A DNA stretch of 64,000 bases from Aidingimonas halophila (GCF_900106955.1 NZ_FNNI01000001.1:310001-374000), one strand, 5' to 3'. Positions 7,257-19,915 are shown, counted from the stretch's first letter. The notes: generated from the letters alone by a model not told the origin. Program-made: numbers and translations.

Positions 7257-8410
7257 CCCCACCAGCTAAGCGTGGCCGCCGGCGCGGCCACAACCCGAAC
7301 ATCCCTAAGCACATCGACCAGCCCAAACTGCCCGACGGCATCTACTACGATCACCGCGGGCGCGGGGCCTGGTACATCCTCTACCAGGACGGCGACCGCC
7401 GCCGGCGCAAGAACATCGCCACCGCCCGGGCCACGCTCGCCGAGCTACACCAGCTCGCTCAGGACCTCCACGCCAGCGACCGGCACAGCCTGCGCTGGCT
7501 CTCCGACCGCTTCCAGGAAAGCGACCAGTTCACGCGTCTCGCCGCCACGACCCAGAGAGGCTACCGTTATTCGCATAGTGTGCTCGAGCGCACCACGACT
7601 CGCGCCGGCAGCGCGGTGATTGACCTTAACCGCCACCGCATCTCGCCTGCCATCGTCCAGCGTCTCGTCGATCGAATCGCCAAGGAAGGCACGCCGGCCA
7701 AAGCCAACCATGTTGCCGCCTACCTGAGGCGTATCTACCGCTGGGGCATCAACCGTGGGCACTGCACAACCAACCCTGCCTGGACCATCGAAGCCGCCAA
7801 GGAGCGCGCCCGGCACCGTCTACCCGAGCGACACGTCCTCGCTCGCGTCACCCAGTTCTGCCAGCAGCGCAGCCAGGGCACGACCACCGCCAGCGGCGCC
7901 GTGGCGCCCTACCTCTGGACACTGATGGAAGTCGCCTACCTCTGCCGGCTGCGCGCCGTTGAGGTGCTGACCCTTACCGACGACCAAGCTACCGACGCCG
8001 GCATCCGCACCAACCGCCGCAAGGGCAGCCGCGACAACCTGGTGCGCTGGAACGATCGCCTACGCGCCGCCTGGCAGGCCGCCGTCGAGGTTCGCAACGC
8101 CCGCTGGAAGAAGAAGGGCCGCGCGGTTCCGCTCGACCCTGCCAAGCGACCGCTATTTGTTGGCACCGGCGGTGATGCTCTGACCCGTGACGGGCTCGAC
8201 AGCGCCTGGTTTCGAATGATGACCGCGGCTGTGGATGCTGGCGTAATCCAGTCAGAAGAAAAGTTCGGGTTGCACGACCTCAAGCGCCGAGGCATCACCG
8301 ATACCCAGGGAAACCGCCATGACAAGCAGGAAGCCAGCGGTCACCGCAGCGAGCGCATGCTCGATGTCTACGACCTCAGCTTGCCCGAAGTCGACCCATC
8401 TGGCCGCTAA
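7253..8410 (+). CDS. Tyrosine recombinase/integrase of the prophage
   Basis: 385 residues. A basic N-terminal arm-binding region with GRGAWYILYQDGDRRRRKN (DUF3596-like) precedes a SAM-like core-binding domain (about 78-190). The catalytic domain carries Arg234 (in CRLRAVEV), His341-x-x-Arg344 (HDLKRR), His364 (SGHRSE) and nucleophile Tyr373. The complete R-H-R-H-Y set suggests an active enzyme. As the last gene, reading towards the right end of the element, it should act at an att site between its stop and the host gene fragment at 8572. Confidence 0.93.
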   Translation: MTPPAKRGRRRGHNPNIPKHIDQPKLPDGIYYDHRGRGAWYILYQDGDRRRRKNIATARATLAELHQLAQDLHASDRHSLRWLSDRFQESDQFTRLAATTQRGYRYSHSVLERTTTRAGSAVIDLNRHRISPAIVQRLVDRIAKEGTPAKANHVAAYLRRIYRWGINRGHCTTNPAWTIEAAKERARHRLPERHVLARVTQFCQQRSQGTTTASGAVAPYLWTLMEVAYLCRLRAVEVLTLTDDQATDAGIRTNRRKGSRDNLVRWNDRLRAAWQAAVEVRNARWKKKGRAVPLDPAKRPLFVGTGGDALTRDGLDSAWFRMMTAAVDAGVIQSEEKFGLHDLKRRGITDTQGNRHDKQEASGHRSERMLDVYDLSLPEVDPSGR

Positions 8411-8574
8411 TTTCTGCGTACAAACGAACCGTAAGTTATTGATGTTTTGTGATGACAAACGGTTGCTCTACGTACAGAAAAATAAGATAAGATATTGTTT
8501 TTATAAGGGTTAGATACCTGATTGGCACGCAACCGCTCGAAGCGCGACTGCCAGGTATCCAGGGACTCGCTCAT
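8407..8574 (-). pseudogene. 5' remnant of a host gene interrupted by the prophage
   Basis: On the minus strand an ATG at 8574-8572 lies 24 bases after the stop of the HD-GYP gene and starts MSESLDTWQSRFERLRANQ, a plausible gene start in the direction of the operon. After about 19 codons the frame runs into AT-rich element DNA and continues without homology-like character to a TAG at 8407. The simplest reading is that the element inserted near the start of a host gene, whose remaining part should lie beyond the left end of the prophage. The gene's identity is not recognisable from 19 residues. Confidence 0.5.
8411..8525. other. Probable right attachment region of the prophage
   Basis: AT-rich stretch between the integrase stop and host-type sequence. 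It contains no gene of its own. The junction is probably near 8515-8525, where composition changes and where the minus-strand host reading frame (MSESLDTWQSRF...) loses its protein-like character. The att core cannot be named because the left end of the element lies outside the window. Confidence 0.5.
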
Positions 8575-8598
8575 CGGTTGTTCGACTCGTTGAAGAGG

Positions 8599-10317
8599 TC
8601 AGGCAACCCCGCTGGTCGACATCGTGCCCTCGGGCACTTCCAGTCCCTTGAGTTCCCCCAGGGCCGTGATCTGGTCGTCGCGCATCACATCACCCAATCC
8701 GGCCATTACGGGCTGTGCGGTTTCCGCAAGCTGTACCTGGCTGGGACGCCCCTTGTCATCAAGTCGTTGAATCCAGGCCAGTTGTCCGGATGCGAAACGT
8801 CCCAGACTGCCGATAGGGGTCACGCCGAAGCGATGTATATAGCGCTTGATCCAGCGGGTATCGAATCGTTCGGGATGATGCAGCAGATGCCGGTAGATGT
8901 CACTAATGCCGAACGGACAGCGATCAGGGCGGGGGCGACCCATCGCATCGATGACATCGACCACCGCTGCCATACGGGCCAGATCGTCGAGGTCGCCCGC
9001 TGACCGGCCGTGCGGGTAACCGCTGCCATCCAGCCGCTCATTGATGGCACCGACCACAGCAGCGCTGACCTGGGCATCTAGCCAGCGACATATCGCCAGG
9101 TGCTCCTGCAACAAGGCCACATGGGACGTCATCTCATGGTATACCTCGTCACTCAAGGTGCTTGCCTCAGACAAGGACTGACGCACGTCTCCAGGCAGCA
9201 GCACCTTGCCGAAATCGTGCACCATGGCCGAGGCAACGATTGCCTTGCGTATGTTGCGGTCCATACCGGCGGCATGTGCCATATCTGCCAACCGAACGGC
9301 TACCGTCACACCATGCTGCACCAGCGTCGGCTCATCGATCTGGCATATGCACGCAAACAACAGGGCTTCGCGATCGCCCTCGAGCAGCGTCAGCACCTGA
9401 TCGGCATGCTTCGATAACCCATGAGGATCGAGTTCTCTCCCCGATTGCAATTCCAGCAACTGACCACTCAGAAATCCCGAGATATGAGCCAGTCGACGAG
9501 CCATGGGTGTGGCATAGTGAGCCCCGTGGGGGCGTGATGCCAGCTCGCCACGCTCCACCGTGGCGAAGAGGGGCGATGGCGCCAGTGAACCGGGATCCTG
9601 GGCGGATCGCCGCGCGCTCTCTCGTTCGATCTCGCGAACATAGAACCAGAGACGTCGCTCCCGCTCGCTGTCGAGATGAACGAACTGGCAACCCACCCGC
9701 GCCATATGTGGCTGACGATCGGGCTGAACATGGCGAATATCCACCGGCAACGTCAATTGCTGGCCATTGGGAAATGCCAGCGTAAGGTCGGTACGTTCTC
9801 GGTCGGACGACAACGTCGCTGCCGAGGAAGCCGGCAGTGTGATCAAACAGCCGCCCAATGACAGATTACACAACGCCCCCTCATGCACCGTGCCTGCATT
9901 GTCGTGTGACGCCAGCGTCACGGCTACATCCATTCCCGTACGCAATTCCGCACGGAATACGGCACGGCGATGCACCACCTCGAGATAGTCGGGGTACGCA
10001 CAATGACATTGCAGCCGCCCCGGAACATCGAGCCAGTGTAGAAACTGCAATGGCGGGGTACGAAGCATCGACCCCCTGGCCTGGCCCACCAGGCGGATCG
10101 AAAGGCCGGACTCCAGGTCGCCGGCGATCTCCGGCACTGCCGTGATGTCAAGGATCAGAGACTGGCCGGGGACCTGTTCCATCAACAAGGCAGGCAGCGG
10201 TTCACTGCCCGGCGCCTCGTAGATCAATGCCGCCCCGCCCGGCTCAGTGAGGGTCTCCAGCAACTTCTGACATTCGCCGAGGTGGTCGACCCGCCAGTGC
10301 GTTTCACTCGACTCCAT
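8599..10317 (-). CDS. PilZ-HD-GYP protein (putative c-di-GMP phosphodiesterase/effector)
   Basis: 572 residues. The N-terminal part (about 1-110) resembles a YcgR-type PilZN region. A PilZ domain follows, with RRAVFRAELR (117-126) and NLSLGG (151-156), the RxxxR and [D/N]xSxxG c-di-GMP contacts. The C-terminal HD-GYP domain (about 270-540) has HD at 367-368 and DGSGYP at 430-435. The usual HHE before DGxGYP is INE here, so a metal ligand of classical HD-GYP enzymes is changed and activity is uncertain. It lies downstream of serB with a 125-base gap and is probably cytoplasmic, linking c-di-GMP sensing to turnover or acting as a receptor. Confidence 0.85.
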   Translation of the reverse strand: MESSETHWRVDHLGECQKLLETLTEPGGAALIYEAPGSEPLPALLMEQVPGQSLILDITAVPEIAGDLESGLSIRLVGQARGSMLRTPPLQFLHWLDVPGRLQCHCAYPDYLEVVHRRAVFRAELRTGMDVAVTLASHDNAGTVHEGALCNLSLGGCLITLPASSAATLSSDRERTDLTLAFPNGQQLTLPVDIRHVQPDRQPHMARVGCQFVHLDSERERRLWFYVREIERESARRSAQDPGSLAPSPLFATVERGELASRPHGAHYATPMARRLAHISGFLSGQLLELQSGRELDPHGLSKHADQVLTLLEGDREALLFACICQIDEPTLVQHGVTVAVRLADMAHAAGMDRNIRKAIVASAMVHDFGKVLLPGDVRQSLSEASTLSDEVYHEMTSHVALLQEHLAICRWLDAQVSAAVVGAINERLDGSGYPHGRSAGDLDDLARMAAVVDVIDAMGRPRPDRCPFGISDIYRHLLHHPERFDTRWIKRYIHRFGVTPIGSLGRFASGQLAWIQRLDDKGRPSQVQLAETAQPVMAGLGDVMRDDQITALGELKGLEVPEGTMSTSGVA

Positions 10318-10442
10318 GGGACTCCTTCAGAAACGTATCGACAATAGAGGGCAACGGTGTCCCATGCAGGTTATCGGCCATATCCTCGTCGACTTGAACG
10401 TCAGGCCGTGAATGAGCGTATCCGGTTTTCGGCATCAGCGGC

Positions 10443-11381
10443 TCATGGCGTGAGGTCATCATCACCATGGCCCAGCAGATATAGCAACGCATCCAACCCC
10501 AGCGTCGCGATCGAATAGCTTGCCTGTTCTCTGACCAGTGGCTTGGCATGAAATGCCACACCCATGCCGGAGGATGCCAGCATCTTGAGATCATTGGCGC
10601 CATCTCCGACCGCTACGACCTGATCCAGGGTCAACCCCTCTCGCTCAGCGATGGCGCACAACAGCTCGGCCTTGCGTTCGGCATCGACGATCGGCTCCTG
10701 TACACCGCCCGTGACTCGGCCATCGTCGATCACCAACTCATTGGCATGGATGTCGTCGAAACCGAGCCGTGACTGAAGATGACGAGCAAAGTACGTGAAT
10801 CCCCCGGACACGATGGCCGTACGGTATCCCAGCCGCTTGAGATTGCGCATCAGGCGTTCTACACCCTCCATCAAGGGCAGGTTATCGGCAATATCGATCA
10901 ATACCGACTCATCCAGGCCGCGCAGCGTCGCCATACGTGCGCGGAAACTCTGCTGAAAATCGAGTTCACCCTGCATGGCCCGCTCCGTGACGGCGGCGAC
11001 CTGGTCGTATACACCATGGCAACGTGCCAGTTCATCGATGACCTCGGCCTTGATCAGAGTCGAATCCATATCGAAGCAAACCAGACGATAATCTCCTCGT
11101 CCCTGGGAGACATCGCGAACAGCGATATCCACGCCCCGCTCAGCGGCCAGCGTCAACGCCTCTCGACGCAGTACCTGGAGATCGCCCGGCTTGCCCTGGA
11201 GTTCATACTCCCGACAGATCCCCTTCGTCGGCAATGCTTCCTCGGCGGGCACGGGCGCTGACAGATATCGCTGTGCCTGTACCTGCAAGCCATGCCGCGC
11301 GATAAAGGCCTGCACATCATGCAGTACCGAGTCGGATAACTGCGGCGCCATGAGATTCAGGATCAAGCGCTGTTGCGTCAC
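10443..11381 (-). CDS. serB: Phosphoserine phosphatase SerB
   Basis: 312 residues. Last step of serine synthesis, hydrolysing O-phosphoserine. An N-terminal ACT-like region is followed by a HAD core with FDMDSTLI (nucleophile Asp104, Asp106), the SGGFT motif and GDGANDLKM. The start overlaps the parC stop by 4 bases, so it is translationally coupled to parE-parC, an order also known from Pseudomonas relatives. Confidence 0.96.
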   Translation of the reverse strand: MTQQRLILNLMAPQLSDSVLHDVQAFIARHGLQVQAQRYLSAPVPAEEALPTKGICREYELQGKPGDLQVLRREALTLAAERGVDIAVRDVSQGRGDYRLVCFDMDSTLIKAEVIDELARCHGVYDQVAAVTERAMQGELDFQQSFRARMATLRGLDESVLIDIADNLPLMEGVERLMRNLKRLGYRTAIVSGGFTYFARHLQSRLGFDDIHANELVIDDGRVTGGVQEPIVDAERKAELLCAIAEREGLTLDQVVAVGDGANDLKMLASSGMGVAFHAKPLVREQASYSIATLGLDALLYLLGHGDDDLTP

Positions 11382-13630
11382 GTTACCCCCTCCAAGCTAT
11401 CAACCTTCTGGAATCCTCGCGGCAGCTTGCTGCCACGACGACCACGTTCACCCGAGTAATAAGCGAGATCAGCGGGCTTGAGCGTCAGTTTGCGCTTCCC
11501 GGCATGCACCACGAGCGACGCCTCTTCGGACAACACGATCAGATCGCGCACGAACTCTTCACGGCGCGCGGCTCTCGTACCGGGGATATCGATCATCTTG
11601 TTCCCCTTGCCCTTGGCCATTTCCGGTAACGAATCCAGCGCAAACACCAGCAAACGCCCTTCGTTGGAGACGACGGCAACGCGATTCCCCTCATCGTCGG
11701 ATATTGGCTGAGGTGGTAAGACATTACAGCCTTTCGGCACTGTCAGAGCCGCCTTCCCTGCCTTGTTCTTGCCGGTCAGCGATTCCAGCGTCGCGATGAA
11801 TCCATATCCGCCATCCGAGGCCAGAAGGAAGCGAGACGCCGGTGGCGCCAGCATGAGCCCCATGAAGTGCGAACCGGTGGGCGCATTGACGCGCCCCGTC
11901 ACTGGCTCGCCCTGACTCCGGGCGCTGGGAAGGTTATGCGCCGTGAGGGTGTAAGCGCGACCGTTGTCGTCGAGCAGTACGAGCGGCTGATTGGTCTTGC
12001 CCCGGGCCGCCAGATGGAAGCGGTCTCCAGCCTTGAACGACAATCCGGCCGGATCGATATCGTGGCCCTTGGCCGCCCGGATCCACCCTTTTTCAGAAAG
12101 CACCACGGTGATCGGGTCGGCGCCGATCAGCTCGACCTCGGAGAGCGCCCTGGCCTCGCCGCGCTCGACCAGCGGCGCTCGGCGGGCATCGCCGTACTCC
12201 TCTCCCGCAGCACGCAACTCCTCCTCGATCAGATCGGTCAGCGCCTCATCGTTGCCGAGCAGTTCCTTGAGCCGCTGGCGCTCCTCCTGGAGTTCGTCCT
12301 GCTCGCTGCGAAGCTTGAACTCCTCCAGCTTGGCCAGATGGCGCAAGCGCAATTCGAGAATCGCCTCGGCCTGCCGGTCACTGAGACCGAAGGTGTTCAT
12401 CAATGCCGGTTTGGGCTCATCCTCTTCGCGAATGATCCGGATCACCTCGTCGATATTCAGATAAGCGATCAGCAACCCTTCAAGGATATGTAGGCGGTCT
12501 TCGACCTTGCCCAGACGGTATTCCAGACGACGCCGCACCGTCGCCCGACGAAAACGCAACCACTCACCCAGCATTTCCGTCAAAGGCATGACCCGGGGCC
12601 GGCCATCCAGGCCAATGACATTGAGGTTGACGCGAATGTTCTTCTCGAGATCCGTCGTTGCGAACAAGTGCGCCATCAGCGATTCCACATCGACACGATT
12701 GGAACGAGGCTCGATCACCAGGCGTGTCGGTGTTTCATGGGTCGATTCATCGCGCAGGTCCTCGACCATCGGCAGTTTCTTGGCCTGCATCTGCGCCGCA
12801 ATCTGCTCGAGCACCCTCGCCCCGCTGACCTGATAGGGCAAGGCGGTAATCACGATCTTGCTATCTTCACGCTCATAATGAGCACGCACCTTGACCGACC
12901 CCCGGCCACTCTCATAGATCTTCCGCAATTCAGCCTGGGGCGTGATGATCTCAGCCTCGGAGGGAAAATCCGGTCCCGGCATGCACTGGGAAAGATCGGC
13001 GACGGACGCTTCCGGGTGACGCAGCAAATAGCAGGTGGCTTCGACGACCTCCTTGACATTATGCGGAGGAATGTCGGTCGCCATGCCCACCGCAATACCC
13101 GTTCCCCCATTGAGCAGTACATGAGGCAGTCGTGCCGGCAGCACGACCGGTTCGTTCATGGTGCCATCGAAATTGGGCGTCCAGTCGACGGTGCCCTGGC
13201 CGAGCTCGGAAAGCAGAACCTCCGAGAACTTCGACAGCCTTGCTTCCGTGTAACGCATGGCGGCAAACGACTTGGGATCATCCGGGCTTCCCCAATTGCC
13301 CTGGCCATCCACCAACGGGTAGCGATAGCTGAAAGGCTGCGCCATCAGTACCATGGCTTCGTAACAGGCACTGTCACCGTGCGGGTGAAACTTACCCAAC
13401 ACGTCACCGACGGTACGCGCCGACTTCTTGTACTTGGCATTGGCCGTCAGCGACAACTCACGCATGGCATAGACGATGCGTCGCTGCACAGGCTTCATGC
13501 CATCGCCGATATGCGGCAAGGCACGGTCGAGGATCACGTACATCGAGTAATCGAGGTACGCCTTTTCGGTGTACTCACGTAGCGACAGGCGTTCGACATC
13601 GCCCTCCGCCACCTGGATATCCATGGTCAT
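11378..13630 (-). CDS. parC: DNA topoisomerase IV subunit A
   Basis: 750 residues. Decatenates daughter chromosomes with ParE. The breakage-reunion domain has active-site Tyr127 in RYTEARL. The quinolone-resistance region GDSACYEAM carries Ser87 and Glu91 (equivalents of E. coli Ser80/Glu84), i.e. the quinolone-sensitive form. The C-terminal beta-pinwheel covers roughly 500-740. A second in-frame ATG two codons on is a possible start. It follows parE after 7 bases. Confidence 0.97.
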   Translation of the reverse strand: MTMDIQVAEGDVERLSLREYTEKAYLDYSMYVILDRALPHIGDGMKPVQRRIVYAMRELSLTANAKYKKSARTVGDVLGKFHPHGDSACYEAMVLMAQPFSYRYPLVDGQGNWGSPDDPKSFAAMRYTEARLSKFSEVLLSELGQGTVDWTPNFDGTMNEPVVLPARLPHVLLNGGTGIAVGMATDIPPHNVKEVVEATCYLLRHPEASVADLSQCMPGPDFPSEAEIITPQAELRKIYESGRGSVKVRAHYEREDSKIVITALPYQVSGARVLEQIAAQMQAKKLPMVEDLRDESTHETPTRLVIEPRSNRVDVESLMAHLFATTDLEKNIRVNLNVIGLDGRPRVMPLTEMLGEWLRFRRATVRRRLEYRLGKVEDRLHILEGLLIAYLNIDEVIRIIREEDEPKPALMNTFGLSDRQAEAILELRLRHLAKLEEFKLRSEQDELQEERQRLKELLGNDEALTDLIEEELRAAGEEYGDARRAPLVERGEARALSEVELIGADPITVVLSEKGWIRAAKGHDIDPAGLSFKAGDRFHLAARGKTNQPLVLLDDNGRAYTLTAHNLPSARSQGEPVTGRVNAPTGSHFMGLMLAPPASRFLLASDGGYGFIATLESLTGKNKAGKAALTVPKGCNVLPPQPISDDEGNRVAVVSNEGRLLVFALDSLPEMAKGKGNKMIDIPGTRAARREEFVRDLIVLSEEASLVVHAGKRKLTLKPADLAYYSGERGRRGSKLPRGFQKVDSLEGVT

Positions 13631-13637
13631 ATGGGGG

Positions 13638-15521
<1,884 letters not shown>

Positions 15522-15537
15522 TCATCCATACTGATGG

Positions 15538-16194
15538 CTATTGTTGGACGTCCGAGGACGCGAGAGACGACCCGTCGCACTCCAGACGATGCCCGCCATG
15601 AGCCAGCACCGCCGGCAGGTGGTCAGCCAGGTCACTGAAGCCGTGATCTCCCTGGGGCACGATCAGGGTACGACAGCCATGATAGGCGATGAACGCCTCA
15701 CGACTATCGAGCGTGTCATCCGCGGTACCCAGCAGCAACAAATATCGCGACGGCGTGACATGCGTCGGTGTCAATGCGGCCAGAGCATCCCGGTGACCGC
15801 TATCGATCGTGAATGCCTCGCCAGTGTATTCATTGACGAAACGCTCTCCCAGCCATGCCTCGACGAGCCTCGCCGGACGCACCACGGGATTGATCAACAC
15901 CGCCGGCAATGCGTGTCGTTCGGCAAGGCACGTTGCCAGAAAGCCCCCCATGGAACTTCCCACGACCAGCGGATCGGGACCCAGCATCGCCAGGTGTTGC
16001 TCGGCGATGGCCATGGCGTCTTCGGGTCGATGCGACAATTGCGGCGCCGCACAGGAAATCTCACCGGCCTCCAGATATCGACAGGCCGCCCGTATCAACC
16101 GCGCCTTGGGCGATTCTGCGCCACTGTTGAAGCCATGAAGATAGAGCACACCGCTCGCGGATGGCTGCCGTGATTCCCTGGCCGGACTCAGCAT
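15538..16194 (-). CDS. YqiA-like alpha/beta-hydrolase esterase
   Basis: 218 residues from the ATG at 16194, chosen because it has an AGGG site about 9 bases upstream; a longer frame to 16248 would overlap pgi by 23 bases without a ribosome site. Motifs: YLHGFNS oxyanion region, nucleophile elbow GSSMGG, Asp in GTADDT, catalytic His in QGDHGFSD. This is the UPF0227/YqiA family of small esterases with short acyl substrates; physiological role unknown. In enterics yqiA also lies directly before parE, as here. Confidence 0.85.
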   Translation of the reverse strand: MLSPARESRQPSASGVLYLHGFNSGAESPKARLIRAACRYLEAGEISCAAPQLSHRPEDAMAIAEQHLAMLGPDPLVVGSSMGGFLATCLAERHALPAVLINPVVRPARLVEAWLGERFVNEYTGEAFTIDSGHRDALAALTPTHVTPSRYLLLLGTADDTLDSREAFIAYHGCRTLIVPQGDHGFSDLADHLPAVLAHGGHRLECDGSSLASSDVQQ

Positions 16195-16225
16195 AACGCA
16201 CACCCTGTATAAACAGCCAGCCCCA

Positions 16226-17929
16226 TCACGTTTCCTTTTTTGGTTCATCGGCCGGCACCGATGATTCTGCAGCCCAAAGCGCCTGAATCAGCCCCCGACT
16301 GGAGTCATCCATGGACTCGACGCCTTGGCCGGAGACCAACACACGCTCGGTATCACCGGCGATCTGCTTGCCCAATTCCACCCCCCACTGATCGAATGGA
16401 TTGATATCCCAGATCGTCGCCTGCACGAACACCTTGTGTTCATAAAGGGCAATAAGTGCGCCCAGCGTCTCGGGTGTCAACCGATCGAGCAAGACTGTCG
16501 TCGAGGGTTGATTGCCACGGTAACGCTTGTAGCTGGGCCGTTCGACCCGGTCATCGATCGCATCGTCGCCCAGCATCAGGACTCGTGACTGCGCAAAGCA
16601 GTTGGCGAGCGTCAACCGATGTTGGTCAATCAGGTGTTCGCGTGTCGCAGGATCGGTGACATCGTCATAGCGTTTCAGCGGTGCGATGAAGTCGCAGGCG
16701 ACCGCCTGGGTTCCCTGGTGCAGAAGCTGGTAGAACGCATGCTGGGCATTGGGCCCGACCTGCCCCCACAATACCGGACAGGTCGAGTAGTTCACCACAT
16801 CGCCGTCATGCGTGACCGACTTGCCGTTGGATTCCATCTCGAGCTGCTCGAGATAACTGGAGAAATAGGCCAGCCGCCCATCATAAGGAAGAATCGAGTG
16901 AGCCCGGATATCGAGGAAATTGACGTTCCAGATCCCTGCCAACGCCAGCAGCACTGGCAGGTTGTCAGCCAGCGGGGCTTCACGGAAGTGGCAATCCATG
17001 GCGTGCGCCCCCGCCAACAGCGAGCGGAAATTCGCCATGCCCGTAATCAAGGCAATGGGCAATCCTATCGCCCCCCACAATGAGTAGCGGCCACCGACCC
17101 ACTCCCAGAATTCGAGTTGATTGGTCGGATCGATCCCCCACTCATTCATCTTGTCGGGGCTCGCCGATACACCGATGAAATGCTGGCGCATGATCAGATC
17201 ACGCTTGACCCCATCGCCATTGCCGACCAGCCGCGAAAACAGCCAGTCACGCGCCGTGCGCGCATTGGTCAGGGTGTCGATCGTGGTGAACGACTTCGAG
17301 GAAAGGACGAAGAGCGTCGTCTCCGGCTGGAAGCGGGCGAGATAATCTGCCAACTGGGAGCCATCCATGGTCGAGGCGAAGTGAACACGAATTCGCTCCG
17401 CCTCGGGAGGACGATAGTCGGCCAATGCCTGTGTCACCATCAACGGCCCGAGGTCCGACCCCCCGACGCCCAGGTTGACCACATCCTGAATGGCATGACC
17501 GGTCGCCCCGCGCCACTGGCCGGCATGCAACTTATCGACCATCGCCTCCATCCTCGCCAGCGAGCGATGGACAGCAGGCACCACATCCTCACCCTCCACC
17601 AACAGCGACGCCTGTTCCGGCAAGCGCAAGGCGGTATGCAGCGCCGGTCGTCCTTCGCTGAGATTGACTCGCTCACCGTTCAGTAAGCGTCCGATGGCTC
17701 CCGGGACATCAGCGTCTCGCGCCAGATCAAGCAATAGCGACAGCGTTTCCGGTTGCCAGCGCTGTTTGGATAGGTCGAGCGTCAACCCTGCCGTGTGGCG
17801 ACTGAAGTGAGCGAACCGATCGCCCGTATCGTCGAACAGGTCACGCAGATGCACCGAGCGCATCGATTCGGCATGCGACGCAAGCGCCTGCCAGGAGGAA
17901 CGTCGGTCGGGACGGCCATCGCCACTCAT
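16226..17929 (-). CDS. pgi: Glucose-6-phosphate isomerase
   Basis: 567 residues, close to the usual 550. Interconverts glucose-6-phosphate and fructose-6-phosphate in the cytoplasm. PGI signatures are present: GVGGSDLGPLM, SKSFTTIDT, GGRYSLWGAIGL and the C-terminal EHKVFVQATIWDINPFDQWGVE block. It starts the minus-strand run pgi-yqiA-parE-parC-serB and diverges from cmoA across about 107 bases. Confidence 0.97.
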   Translation of the reverse strand: MSGDGRPDRRSSWQALASHAESMRSVHLRDLFDDTGDRFAHFSRHTAGLTLDLSKQRWQPETLSLLLDLARDADVPGAIGRLLNGERVNLSEGRPALHTALRLPEQASLLVEGEDVVPAVHRSLARMEAMVDKLHAGQWRGATGHAIQDVVNLGVGGSDLGPLMVTQALADYRPPEAERIRVHFASTMDGSQLADYLARFQPETTLFVLSSKSFTTIDTLTNARTARDWLFSRLVGNGDGVKRDLIMRQHFIGVSASPDKMNEWGIDPTNQLEFWEWVGGRYSLWGAIGLPIALITGMANFRSLLAGAHAMDCHFREAPLADNLPVLLALAGIWNVNFLDIRAHSILPYDGRLAYFSSYLEQLEMESNGKSVTHDGDVVNYSTCPVLWGQVGPNAQHAFYQLLHQGTQAVACDFIAPLKRYDDVTDPATREHLIDQHRLTLANCFAQSRVLMLGDDAIDDRVERPSYKRYRGNQPSTTVLLDRLTPETLGALIALYEHKVFVQATIWDINPFDQWGVELGKQIAGDTERVLVSGQGVESMDDSSRGLIQALWAAESSVPADEPKKET

Positions 17930-18036
17930 AGACTCTCCTTGATGGGCCGGGCGCCTCTCCCGGCGATCCGTGCAGCACTTCGGTTCAACAGGTAAAATAA
18001 CGGCATTTCATCTGCAAAGTGGTCGAGCATGACACC

Positions 18037-18780
18037 ATGAGTGATGCATCTTACCGTGACGCGATCTTTTCGACACCCCTCGATCGAATGGCGCGTTTCT
18101 CTTTCGACGAACAGGTGGTGTCGTGCTTTCCTGACATGATCCGACGCTCTGTGCCCGGCTACGGACAGATTCTCGGCATGCTGGGGGAAATTGCCGCCCG
18201 CCATCTGCGCCATGGCGCGCATGTCTATGATCTCGGCTGCTCTCTCGGTGCCGTCGGACTGGCATTGGCAGGTCGGCTTCCTCCCGATGCGTTCCGCCTG
18301 ACCGCTGTCGACCTGTCGCCAGCCATGGTCAAGCAAGCCACGCACACGCTTGCTGAGGAATGCCCGGAGCATGACATGCAGGTCATGGAAGGCGATATTC
18401 GCCGCCTTGATTACCGTGACTCCGGCATGATCGTGCTCAATTTCACGTTACAGTTCCTCCCGCCAGAGGAGCGCGATGATGTCATCACGGCACTGTTCGA
18501 GGCGCTGGAGCCCGGCGGTATCCTGATCTTGTCGGAAAAGGTCGTGGCATCGGACGAGCAGGACAATGCCTGGCTCGTCGAACGTTATCATGATTTCAAA
18601 CGCGCCAACGGCTATAGCGAACTGGAAATCAGCCAGAAACGAACGGCACTGGAAAACGTCCTGATTCCGGATACCCTGAATGCCCACCATGCGCGACTGT
18701 CACATGCCGGTTTTTCCCGTAGCCTGACCTGGTTTCAATATCTGAACTTCGCATCGATCATCGCTTTCAAGGACGCCTGA
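18037..18780 (+). CDS. cmoA: Carboxy-S-adenosyl-L-methionine synthase
   Basis: 247 residues from the ATG at 18037 ([12 protein letters not shown]); a GTG at 18019 would add six residues. Converts SAM and prephenate to carboxy-SAM for wobble uridine cmo5U in tRNA. SAM-fold motifs [14 protein letters not shown] and [11 protein letters not shown], and the CmoA-typical start [15 protein letters not shown]. Followed without a gap by cmoB. Confidence 0.96.
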   Translation: MSDASYRDAIFSTPLDRMARFSFDEQVVSCFPDMIRRSVPGYGQILGMLGEIAARHLRHGAHVYDLGCSLGAVGLALAGRLPPDAFRLTAVDLSPAMVKQATHTLAEECPEHDMQVMEGDIRRLDYRDSGMIVLNFTLQFLPPEERDDVITALFEALEPGGILILSEKVVASDEQDNAWLVERYHDFKRANGYSELEISQKRTALENVLIPDTLNAHHARLSHAGFSRSLTWFQYLNFASIIAFKDA

Positions 18781-19773
18781 GTGTTGTCGACCGACCCGCA
18801 CCGAGCCCTATATCACGCCTTTGTCGACCAGGAACTGGATCCCTGGCTGGCTTTGCTGCCACAACAGCTTGCCGCCGGACTGGACCGCAAGCGTTTCGGT
18901 GATCTTCCTGCGTGGGAGAAAGCCGTCGCCAAGCTGCCTGATCTCCCCTCGGATCGTCATGTCCGCCTCGATCAGGATATCGTGACAGTCGACGTGGCCC
19001 TCGATGAGGCGAATCGCCAACGCTGCGAAAATCTTCTGAAAAAGCTCATGCCCTGGCGGAAAGGGCCCTATCGGCTGGGTGATATCACGATCGATACCGA
19101 ATGGCGCTCCGACTGGAAATGGCAACGGCTGGCACCTCAACTGTCGCCCTTGAGGGGTCGACGAGTGCTCGATGTCGGTGGCGGCAATGGTTATCACGGC
19201 TGGCGAATGGCGGGGGCCGGCGCGGATTTCGTCCTCGTGCTCGATCCATCACCACGCTTCTATTACCAGTTTCAGGCAATACGGCATTTCGTCGGGAATG
19301 CCGATGCAGGACGTACTCACTTCTTGCCGGCCGGCATCGAGGACGTACCGGAACGCCTGGAAGCCTTCGATACCGTTTGCTCGATGGGCGTACTGTATCA
19401 TCGCCCTTCTCCCCTGGATCACCTGAAACAACTGCGCGACGCACTACGCCCCGGGGGCGAACTGGTGCTGGAGACACTGGTCGTTCAAGGCGACGATAAG
19501 ACGGTATTCATGCCGGGAGAACGCTATGCTGCCATGGGCAACGTGTACTTCCTGCCTTCTTCACAGGCGCTGTCACACTGGCTGCAGCGTTGCGGATTCG
19601 AACGAGTCCGCGTCGTCGACGAAACCGACACGACAACCGACGAGCAACGAGCGACCGATTGGATGCAGTTCCAGTCACTGGCAGACTTTCTCGACCCCGA
19701 TGATCATTCTCTCACGCGTGAAGGTTATCCCGCCCCGAGGCGTGCCATACTAATTGCCGAGAAGCCACGTTGA
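18781..19773 (+). CDS. cmoB: tRNA U34 carboxymethyltransferase
   Basis: 330 residues, GTG start immediately after the cmoA stop. Transfers the carboxymethyl group of carboxy-SAM to 5-hydroxyuridine at tRNA position 34. The N-terminal CmoB region contains PWRKGPYRLGD and WRSDWKW; the methyltransferase core has VLDVGGGNGYHGWRM and SMGVLYHRPSPL; FLPS lies near the C-terminus. Coupled to cmoA; the third enzyme of the pathway, cmoM, is at 34 kb. Confidence 0.96.
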   Translation: MLSTDPHRALYHAFVDQELDPWLALLPQQLAAGLDRKRFGDLPAWEKAVAKLPDLPSDRHVRLDQDIVTVDVALDEANRQRCENLLKKLMPWRKGPYRLGDITIDTEWRSDWKWQRLAPQLSPLRGRRVLDVGGGNGYHGWRMAGAGADFVLVLDPSPRFYYQFQAIRHFVGNADAGRTHFLPAGIEDVPERLEAFDTVCSMGVLYHRPSPLDHLKQLRDALRPGGELVLETLVVQGDDKTVFMPGERYAAMGNVYFLPSSQALSHWLQRCGFERVRVVDETDTTTDEQRATDWMQFQSLADFLDPDDHSLTREGYPAPRRAILIAEKPR

Positions 19774-19915
19774 TCGCAAATGGTTGCCCCCTACGTCGCC
19801 AACCACTAATGTACTGACAATGAACGCACAGCGTCATTGAATCCTGACAACCACTGTCACGCGATTGGCAACATGAACAACACGGCCACCCTTGCCCGGT
19901 GAGACTGGAAACGCC

